Part shown: in pieces, positions 1 through 4,587 of the stretch | Layout of the letters: each line of letters starts with the position of its first letter | How positions within the stretch are numbered: position 1 is the first letter of the stretch | NCBI GenBank assembly: GCA_030054015.1 | Contig: JASGCR010000149.1 | Coordinates: 163 to 5,904, forward strand | Reading direction: 5' to 3' | Source: Candidatus Symbiobacter sp. | GTDB lineage: Bacteria > Pseudomonadota > Alphaproteobacteria > Elsterales > Elsteraceae | Length of the DNA stretch: 5,742 nt | Translations under genes and position numbers: made by a program | The notes under the pieces: generated by a model | The model's input: the letters and a program-made list of their open reading frames with translations, nothing else | Databases searched by the model: none | What the model was told of the DNA's origin: nothing

Positions 1-124
1 TTTTTTTACGCTTCCCTTTTTGACGCACTTTTTTTACGCTTCCCTTTTTGACGCACTTTTTTTACGCTTCCCTTTTTGACGCATTTTTTTTACGCTCCTT
101 TTTTGACACTCTCTTTTTAAGCAC
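1..124. repeat. 28-bp tandem repeat array, left edge open
   Basis: The unit is seven Ts, ACGCTTCCC, five Ts, then GACGCAC. Copies at 1-28 and 29-56 are identical. Copy 57-84 differs only in its last base (C to T). Copy 85-109 has lost bases inside the ACGCTTCCC block, and 110-124 (TCTCTTTTTAAGCAC) reads as a fifth, strongly degenerate partial copy. Decay runs from left to right, so the cleaner part of the array probably continues beyond the window. On the minus strand the unit is purine-rich and contains GCGTCAAAAAGGGAAGCGT, which resembles the repeats at 5611-5653. No open reading frame explains it. The tandem structure is read directly from the sequence; its function is unknown. Confidence 0.93.
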
Positions 125-148
125 GTAATGACGTTCATTAGGGGGTGC
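121..148. repeat. Inverted repeat around AATGACGTTCATT
   Basis: TAATGA (126-131) and TCATTA (135-140) are exact inverted copies around CGT. An outer GCAC (121-124) pairs with GTGC (145-148), leaving a one-base and a four-base bulge. It directly follows the 28-bp array. Its minus-strand reading contains AACGTCATTA, close to the GCGTCATTA word found at 158-166 (minus) and 5627-5653 (plus). It could be a hairpin or the end of a repeat element. There is no T-run that would make it a convincing terminator. Confidence 0.5.
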
Positions 149-216
149 GACGGTGGATAATGACGCGACAAGAACCCACAAAAATAAATTTTGTCAAAGA
201 ATTTATCAAACAGGGG

Positions 217-243
217 TTGACGTAGGCGCAGCTTCTTGATAAT
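217..243 (+). promoter_or_regulatory. Possible sigma70-type promoter for tRNA-Lys
   Basis: TTGACG at 217-222 resembles a -35 box and GATAAT at 238-243 a -10 box, separated by 15 bases, shorter than the usual 16-18. Transcription from here would give a 5' leader of about 75 bases before the tRNA, acceptable for a processed pre-tRNA. A second GATAAT at 307-312 lies closer to the tRNA but has no matching -35 box. This is a pattern match only. Confidence 0.3.
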
Positions 244-324
244 GCTCCTGTCAACGCCGCAAGGGGGTCGTGATTAGGCCCAAAAAGGCGGGCCGCCATT
301 GGCGATGATAATGAGCCAAACAAT

Positions 325-400
325 GATCGCGTAGCTCAGCTGGTAGAGCATCTGACTTTTAATCAGGGGGTCTCGGGTTCGAATCCCGACGCGATCACCA
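325..400 (+). tRNA. tRNA-Lys (anticodon UUU)
   Basis: The full cloverleaf can be drawn. The acceptor stem GATCGCG (325-331) pairs with CGCGATC (390-396). The D stem GCTC (334-337) pairs with GAGC (346-349). The anticodon stem TCTGA (351-355) pairs with TCAGG (363-367), with one G-T pair, around loop CTTTTAA with anticodon TTT at 358-360. The variable loop is five bases (368-372). The T stem 373-377 pairs with 385-389 around TTCGAAT. Discriminator A397 is followed by an encoded CCA (398-400). It should decode AAA, and AAG by wobble. No second copy of its 3' end occurs in the window, so there is no evidence that it served as an integration site here. It converges with the regulator gene that ends at 524. 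Confidence 0.98.
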
Positions 401-523
401 AAACCAAAGCGAAGAAAAAATGGGTTCCGTAGGAAATCTTAGGAAGATATAGGAAATTTCAAGAAATATTTCCTATAAAACCCTTGGTTTTCCTATAATA
501 TAGGAATTTTAGCCGCAAAAATT
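401..523. promoter_or_regulatory. Cluster of TAGGAA/TTCCTA sites with two palindromes
   Basis: TAGGAA occurs at 430-435, 440-445, 450-455 and 501-506. Its reverse complement TTCCTA occurs at 470-475 and 490-495. Successive starts are 10, 10, 20, 20 and 11 bases apart, close to whole helical turns. Two symmetrical arrangements stand out. TATAGGAAAT (448-457) and ATTTCCTATA (468-477) form a perfect 10-bp inverted repeat with a 10-base spacer. TTCCTATAATATAGGAA (490-506) is a perfect odd palindrome. The same core recurs at 1705-1717 in front of the divergent helix-turn-helix gene. The likeliest reading is a multi-site operator for a dimeric protein, plausibly the neighbouring XRE/S24-like regulator. 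The position is odd because the region lies between the convergent ends of tRNA-Lys and that gene. The first pair could also fold as an RNA hairpin, and AAAACC-ctt-GGTTTT (477-491) is another small one. Confidence 0.6.
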
Positions 524-1600
524 TTAACCGCCAACATGATGGCCGTACCAAATAATTTTGCCCATAACATTAAATTGACTCTCCTCCGCGATGTCCTGGG
601 ACGGCCAGGCGGGGTTGTCGAAATTTAATTGAATTTTGCCCGATAAATGGTTGCTGACACACCGACAAATAATCAATTGATCAAATTTATCGTTTAAGAC
701 ATAAAGCCCGTCGCCTTGGAAATTTTTGCGGGACACATCGATCATCACGGTATCGCCGTGGGACAGGGTAGGAGACATCATATCACCCACCGCATCGACC
801 ATCCATAAATCCTGTAAAGCGGCATGGGATAGGAATTTAAGTCGCTCAATAGGAAATGGGAAATGCGAACTGGCGGCCTTGCGGGTAAAAATTTCACCGT
901 CATTTTTATCGGGCAAATGCCAGGATTTGCTTAAATAAGGCACCAAAACATATAAGACATCGCCAATTTCAAAGACGTTATTGGGGATGCGGCGCGGTTT
1001 ACGCCCGTTTTGGCCGCGCGATGGGCTGCGATAGGGGCGTTGCGATAATCCGCTATCATCATAGGGAGTTGAGGAAAAATTGGTCGGTTTCGTGGGTTCA
1101 CGTAAGATACCGCCGCCATGAGAGATAGGATGAGAGGAAATTACCGACGATCCCGTCAGACCCCCTGGCGGCGGAAATTCGTCGGCTGCGCCTGGGGCGG
1201 GGTAGTTAGAAATATGCCCCAGCCCAGTCCCCAGCCCAGTCCCCGGCCCAGGCCCATGAGACCCAGTCCCCGTCCCTTCATAATCGCCCTGATCATGATT
1301 AGATGGCAATCTCTCTGCTCGGTCGGTCGCGCCAGGGGGATAAATTGGCAGAAAACCCGGCCCATAGCCACGCGCAGTATGATCGCGCAGGGCCGAGAAA
1401 TTATTGGGATCGACGCCAAAATATCGTCCCAGGGCGTATCGCACCTCTTCAGGCAGAATACGGGGCGAGCCACGTTGAAGATATTGCTGCAAATAGGCAT
1501 GATTGCGTCCTATCGCCCGCGACACTTCGGACAGGGTTAAAGAACGCGAACTGATCATTCCTGCCAAATAACGACGAATGGCATCGGCTGATGCTGACAT
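524..1600 (-). CDS. XRE-family regulator with degenerate S24/LexA-like domain
   Basis: This 358-residue cytoplasmic protein is probably a DNA-binding repressor. Residues about 20-64 form a helix-turn-helix (LTLSEVSRAIGRNHAYLQQY followed by a RGSPR turn), a pattern common in alphaproteobacterial XRE/S24 proteins. Residues about 75-205 are a Gly/Pro/Ser-rich linker with a repetitive Gly-Thr/Gly-Leu/Gly-Pro stretch at 111-128. Residues about 208-358 resemble an S24 peptidase domain, with GDMMSPTLSHGD at 272-283, GDGLYVLND at 296-304 and FDNPAWPS at 327-334. In active members the first motif reads GDSM and a later one VKR. Here Met274 replaces the Ser, and Cys312 sits at the Lys position (IICRC), so self-cleavage is unlikely. 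The ATG follows a near-perfect ribosome binding site (AGGAGGT, 4 bases away). The gene is divergent from the helix-turn-helix gene at 1750. Its target is unknown; the TTCCTATA palindromes on both sides of the gene are the obvious candidates. Confidence 0.88.
   Translation of the reverse strand: MSASADAIRRYLAGMISSRSLTLSEVSRAIGRNHAYLQQYLQRGSPRILPEEVRYALGRYFGVDPNNFSALRDHTARGYGPGFLPIYPPGATDRAERLPSNHDQGDYEGTGTGSHGPGPGTGLGTGLGHISNYPAPGAADEFPPPGGLTGSSVISSHPISHGGGILREPTKPTNFSSTPYDDSGLSQRPYRSPSRGQNGRKPRRIPNNVFEIGDVLYVLVPYLSKSWHLPDKNDGEIFTRKAASSHFPFPIERLKFLSHAALQDLWMVDAVGDMMSPTLSHGDTVMIDVSRKNFQGDGLYVLNDKFDQLIICRCVSNHLSGKIQLNFDNPAWPSQDIAEESQFNVMGKIIWYGHHVGG
1219..1276. repeat. 12-bp tandem repeat inside the regulator gene
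   Basis: CCAGCCCAGTCC occurs exactly at 1219-1230 and 1231-1242, then as a variant CCGGCCCAGGCC at 1243-1254. A 15-base variant ending in CCCAGTCC follows at 1255-1269, and a remnant CCGTCCC at 1270-1276. The period is a multiple of three, so the frame is kept. It encodes Gly/Thr/Leu/Pro repeats (residues about 111-128) in the linker between the DNA-binding and S24-like domains, where length changes are likely to be tolerated. Confidence 0.85.
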
Positions 1601-1686
1601 GGCGACCTCCTAAATCATACTAAACCATTTTGTGGACATAATTTTTTCAAATTTTGCCGCACCTTATCTCCATCAAAAATCGAGAT

Positions 1687-1717
1687 TTGACTCGTGTTGA
1701 AAAATCCTATATAGGAA
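1687..1717 (+). promoter_or_regulatory. Promoter overlapped by TCCTATATAGGA operator
   Basis: TTGACT (1687-1692) and TATAGG (1710-1715), 17 bases apart, make a reasonable sigma70 promoter for the gene starting at 1750. The perfect 12-bp palindrome TCCTATATAGGA (1705-1716) covers the -10 box, and another TAGGAA lies at 1719-1724. A protein bound here would block RNA polymerase. The palindrome shares its core with 448-477 and 490-506. A GANTC site (GACTC, 1689-1693), the CcrM methylation target in many alphaproteobacteria, overlaps the -35 box. I see no clear promoter for the opposite gene starting at 1600, although it must start within 1601-1749. Confidence 0.5.
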
Positions 1718-1749
1718 GTAGGAAATCGTCTTCACGCGAGGAACAAAAC

Positions 1750-2307
1750 ATGTCAACCACCCAAATGCGACAAGTTTCTTCTAAAAATCTTGTATCATCT
1801 TTTGCCGATACAAAGCAAGAGGAACCGCAAATCATCCTATCCAAGCTGCCGCCACCGCCGCCGCTCACGGCCTGGGACAGCGAGGCGGTGGCCGAACGTC
1901 TGGCCGAGGCTTTTGATACCCTTAATCGTTTGCCGCTGCCGCCCCATGCTGTGCCGTCGCAAATTCGCAGTTCCTGGCCGCAAATGCCGGAAAACAGCCC
2001 GTCTCGCGCCAGCACGACATCGCCAACCCCATCCGAAATCACGCGTATGGAACAATGTTTGCCGGAATGGATGTTGGCGGTCAAAGACATCCTGCCCCGG
2101 CGCGCCCTTTATTTGCGGCTTTATCGCGGCAAAAATAAACGCGGGCGGATGAGTGAGTCCCCGTTAAGCACCCGCGCGGTCGGGCGGATTTTGGGGGTCA
2201 GTCACCAAACCGTCAAAAATTGGGAGGAAGCGTCCCTGGCGCAAATTGCCAAGGAATTAAACCAGGCCAACCTGGCGCGATCCCCTGGTGGCCGCGCTGC
2301 GGGCTAG
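1750..2307 (+). CDS. Small helix-turn-helix protein, tentatively DUF6362-like
   Basis: The product has 185 residues. The frame stays open upstream to a TTG at 1654, but ATG 1750 is preferred: it has a strong ribosome binding site (GAGGA at 1738-1742, 7 bases away), and the upstream extension would run through the predicted promoter and palindrome. Residues 1-40 are polar and end in a proline run (PPPPP, 34-38). Residues 42-80 (AVAERLAEAFDTLNRLPLPP, then SSWPQMP) and the later basic segment resemble what I recall of the alphaproteobacterial DUF6362 family, though I could not check this. Residues about 139-159 (STRAVGRILGVSHQTVKNWE) form a clear C-terminal helix-turn-helix, so DNA binding is likely. 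No catalytic motif, signal peptide or membrane segment is seen. Its promoter carries the operator-like palindrome, so it may be controlled by the divergent regulator. Its role is unknown; a phage-derived origin is possible but not shown. Confidence 0.8.
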   Translation: MSTTQMRQVSSKNLVSSFADTKQEEPQIILSKLPPPPPLTAWDSEAVAERLAEAFDTLNRLPLPPHAVPSQIRSSWPQMPENSPSRASTTSPTPSEITRMEQCLPEWMLAVKDILPRRALYLRLYRGKNKRGRMSESPLSTRAVGRILGVSHQTVKNWEEASLAQIAKELNQANLARSPGGRAAG

Positions 2308-2342
2308 GCTGTGATCACGCTGATTTTCACCCATTTCCTGGC

Positions 2343-3173
2343 CTAACCGGTTTTTTTGGCAATGACAAAGTAATTGACGCGTAAATCCTGGTTAATGACC
2401 CATTGGCGTTGCCACATATTATAGGATAGGCCGAAAAATTCCAGATTTCCTACTTCCGCTCGCCGCAGCCAGGCGGCCAAACTTGCTGGCGGGATAAATT
2501 TGCGCCAATCATGCGTCCCTGGCGGCAACCAGCGCAAAATATATTCGGCTCCAATAATGGCCATGGCATATGAACGCAGATTACGATTAAGCGTGGAGAA
2601 CACCATCATTCCGCCTGGCCGCACCAAAGCGGAAATTTCCTCGACAAATCTTGCCGGATCATTGACATGTTCGATCACTTCCAATGCCAACACCACATCG
2701 AATTTTCCCCCGTTTTTATTTGTCCCGTCTTTTTTTACCCCGTCGCTTTGCCTGGCCTCGGCATATAATTCGCTGCTGCTTGATAGGCGATAATGAATCG
2801 AAAGCCCGCTTTGCGCCGCGTGAAGCTCCGCCGCCTTGATGTTATTGCCTACCGTATCAATGGCGGTGACCTCTGCCCCCAATCGTGCCATGGGTTCGGC
2901 AATCAGGCCGCCGCCACAGCCAATATCCAAAATTTTCAAGCCGTGAAAAGGCATCAGCTCGTTTATTTCACGTGAATTCTCACCATTTTTGTGGCCTGGG
3001 CCAAAATGCGCCGCAATTTGTTCCCGCAACAGGCCCAAGCGCGCAAAGTTAATTTGGTGCAACGGGCGAAAGGGCCCATTCACATCCCACCATCGATCCG
3101 CCAGGGCGGCAAACATGGCTTGATCGCTTTGATTGGCGGTGGGGTGGAGCGCGGGCGAAAGATTTATACTCAT
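2343..3173 (-). CDS. ubiG: Ubiquinone biosynthesis O-methyltransferase UbiG
   Basis: The product has 276 residues, against about 240 in E. coli. UbiG is an S-adenosylmethionine-dependent enzyme that carries out both O-methylations of the ubiquinone ring, acting at the inner face of the membrane. Family features run in order: ADRWWDVNGPFRPLHQIN (25-42), SAM motif I ILDIGCGGG (81-89), EPMARLGAEVTAID (93-106), FDVVLALEVIEHV (158-170), RPGG (185-188), STLNRN (193-198), AEYILRWLPPGTHDW (209-223) and a C-terminal VNYFV. The extra length comes from a short stretch before motif I and from a repetitive insertion at residues about 141-157 (DGVKK/DGTNK/NGGK), described separately. The start is ATG 3173; its ribosome binding site is weak (AAGG well upstream), so the exact start is less certain than the family. 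It is divergent from lysC and converges with the helix-turn-helix gene, leaving a 35-base gap without a convincing terminator. Confidence 0.96.
   Translation of the reverse strand: MSINLSPALHPTANQSDQAMFAALADRWWDVNGPFRPLHQINFARLGLLREQIAAHFGPGHKNGENSREINELMPFHGLKILDIGCGGGLIAEPMARLGAEVTAIDTVGNNIKAAELHAAQSGLSIHYRLSSSSELYAEARQSDGVKKDGTNKNGGKFDVVLALEVIEHVNDPARFVEEISALVRPGGMMVFSTLNRNLRSYAMAIIGAEYILRWLPPGTHDWRKFIPPASLAAWLRRAEVGNLEFFGLSYNMWQRQWVINQDLRVNYFVIAKKTG
2707..2750. repeat. 15-bp degenerate tandem repeat within ubiG
   Basis: CCCGT followed by a T-rich stretch starts at 2709, 2724 and 2739, an exact 15-base period. On the coding (minus) strand this gives five-residue repeats DGVKK, DGTNK and NGG-K at residues about 145-157. 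The insertion lies just before the FDVVLALEVIEHV core strand, where other UbiG proteins have a short surface loop. The reading frame is kept. Confidence 0.75.
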
Positions 3174-3189
3174 AATGGTACGGAAAACC

Positions 3190-3242
3190 TTGCCAAACAG
3201 GATGTGAGTCGATTATGTAAATCGGTCTTTGATTGAATTCAA
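3190..3242. promoter_or_regulatory. Divergent ubiG-lysC promoter region
   Basis: The 105-base gap between the divergent starts must hold both promoters. For lysC, TTGCCA (3190-3195) and TATGTA (3214-3219) are 18 bases apart. For ubiG, on the minus strand, TTGAAT (3242-3237) and CATAAT (3217-3212) are 19 bases apart. The two proposed -10 boxes overlap. TTGAATTCAA (3233-3242) is a perfect 10-bp palindrome and CGATT-N5-AATCG surrounds the -10 area. I see no lysine riboswitch or leader-peptide attenuator; the leader is too short for one. The boxes are weak matches. Confidence 0.3.
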
Positions 3243-3278
3243 GACATAGTGGGTGATTTTTACAGCGGAAGTTAATTC

Positions 3279-4529
3279 ATGCCAAGAATCGTGATGAAAT
3301 TTGGCGGCACCTCGGTCGCTGATCTTAACAAAATCAAAGCCGTCGCCAAGCGCGTCGCGCGGGAACATCATGCCGGTTACGAGGTCGCCGTCGTGGTATC
3401 AGCCATGTCGGGCGTCACCAACCAATTGGTGGGCTATGTTGACGGGGTCACCCAGGGCGGCAACGCCAATCTGGCCGATCAGCGCGAATATGATAGCGTG
3501 GTGGCATCGGGTGAGCAAGTCACATCGGGCCTGACCGCCCTGGCTTTACAAGAAATTGGCTTAAAATCACGTTCCTGGCAGGGGTGGCAAATCCCCATCA
3601 TTACCGATAATGCCCATGGCCGCGCCCGCATTTTGGATATTGATGGGGCGCGTTTGATTGCCGCATTAGAGCAGGGCGAGATACCGGTCATTGCCGGCTT
3701 CCAGGGCGTGGCGGAGGCGCGGCGGCAATCGACTTTGGGGCGCGGGGGGTCGGATACCTCGGCGGTGGCCATTGCCCATGCCATCAAAGCCGACCGATGC
3801 GACATATTTACCGATGTCGATGGGGTTTACACCACCGATCCGCGCATCGAACCCAAAGCCCGCAAATTAGATCGCATTACCTATGAGGAAATGCTGGAGA
3901 TGGCCTCGCTGGGGGCCAAGGTGTTGCAAACCAGGTCCGTCGAATTGGCGATGAAACACAAAGTAAGAGTGCAAGTTTTGTCCAGTTTCGAGGATAAACC
4001 TGGTACTTTGATTGTAAATGATGAGGAAATCATGGAACAAGCATTAGTGAGCGGCATTGCCTATAGCCGCAATGAAGCAAAAATCACCTTGTTTGCGGTA
4101 CCGGATCGGCCAGGCGTTGCCGCCGGTATCTTTGGCCCGCTGGCCGAGGCCGCAATTAACGTCGACATGATCGTGCAAAATAGCAGCGTCGATGGCAAAA
4201 CCACCGATATGACTTTTACCATTGATCGCAAAGACTTGCCAAAATCGCTTGATATTCTTGAGAAATCCCGCGCCGCCTTGGGGGTCAAACAAATTTTTCA
4301 CGCCGCCAATGTGTCAAAAATCTCGGTGGTGGGGGTGGGGATGCGCAGCCATGCCGGGGTCGCGCAAAAAATGTTCCAAACCCTGGCCGATAAAGGCATC
4401 AACATCCAGGTCATCACCACCTCGGAAATCAAAGTCAGTGTGCTTATTGCCGAAGAATTTACCGAATTGGCGGTGCGCATTCTGCATGACGCTTATGAAC
4501 TTGACAAAGTAACGTCACAGCTAGAATAA
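3279..4529 (+). CDS. lysC: Aspartate kinase (aspartokinase)
   Basis: The 416-residue length is typical of monofunctional aspartokinases. The enzyme phosphorylates L-aspartate with ATP, the first step toward lysine, threonine, methionine and diaminopimelate. The kinase domain (about 1-245) carries KFGGTSV (7-13), VVVSAMSGVTNQL (38-50), GRGGSDTSA (154-162) and FTDVDGVYTTDPR (177-189). Two ACT domains follow, at about 263-330 (ITLFAVPDRPGVA, VDMIVQNSS) and 346-410 (ISVVGVGMRSHAGVA, ITTSEIKVSVLI). They are the expected sites of feedback inhibition by lysine and/or threonine; which one cannot be told from sequence alone. The ATG at 3279 has GGAAG 7 bases upstream. An internal in-frame ATG (residue 252) has its own ribosome binding site, described separately. 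The flavoprotein gene follows in the same direction after 58 bases with no evident terminator, so co-transcription is likely. Confidence 0.98.
   Translation: MPRIVMKFGGTSVADLNKIKAVAKRVAREHHAGYEVAVVVSAMSGVTNQLVGYVDGVTQGGNANLADQREYDSVVASGEQVTSGLTALALQEIGLKSRSWQGWQIPIITDNAHGRARILDIDGARLIAALEQGEIPVIAGFQGVAEARRQSTLGRGGSDTSAVAIAHAIKADRCDIFTDVDGVYTTDPRIEPKARKLDRITYEEMLEMASLGAKVLQTRSVELAMKHKVRVQVLSSFEDKPGTLIVNDEEIMEQALVSGIAYSRNEAKITLFAVPDRPGVAAGIFGPLAEAAINVDMIVQNSSVDGKTTDMTFTIDRKDLPKSLDILEKSRAALGVKQIFHAANVSKISVVGVGMRSHAGVAQKMFQTLADKGINIQVITTSEIKVSVLIAEEFTELAVRILHDAYELDKVTSQLE
4023..4034 (+). promoter_or_regulatory. Internal ribosome binding site and ATG in lysC
   Basis: GAGGA (4023-4027) sits 4 bases before an in-frame ATG (4032-4034, Met252 of LysC). 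Initiation here would give a 165-residue protein holding only the two ACT domains. Bacillus subtilis and Corynebacterium glutamicum lysC genes are known to make such a beta subunit from an internal start at the equivalent place, where the sequence also begins Met-Glu followed by a segment leading into the first ACT domain. Use of this start here is inferred. Confidence 0.45.
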
Positions 4530-4587
4530 TTTCCCTGACATTTAACCAAGGCTGGTAATCCCCCCGCCTGGATTGACGGAGAAAATT

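Noticed and set aside
1..124. CRISPR array
   Set aside because: The 28-bp units are directly abutting with no unique spacers, and no cas gene is present.
156..313. GATAATG repeated at 156-162, 238-244 and 307-313
   Set aside because: Three short words at uneven spacing; at most this reflects -10-like sequences, not a defined repeat.
138..323. Minus-strand open frame of 61 codons left of tRNA-Lys
   Set aside because: It starts with TTG, has no ribosome binding site, abuts the tRNA, and its product has no recognisable motif. The region is better explained as tRNA upstream DNA plus repeats.
325..400. tRNA-Lys as an integration site (att) for a genetic element
   Set aside because: No duplicated 3' end of the tRNA and no integrase gene occur in the window.
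1118..1540. Plus-strand open frame of 140 codons opposite the regulator gene
   Set aside because: It lies wholly within the regulator gene on the other strand, is Arg/Pro-rich as expected for a shadow of a GC-rich frame, and has no domain.
1654..1749. N-terminal extension of the helix-turn-helix gene from TTG 1654
   Set aside because: It would place coding sequence over the promoter and palindrome and lacks a ribosome binding site, while ATG 1750 has a strong one.
2341..2357. Terminator between the helix-turn-helix gene and ubiG (AACCGGTT then a T-run)
   Set aside because: The stem is only a short palindrome and lies within the last codons of ubiG; too weak to call.
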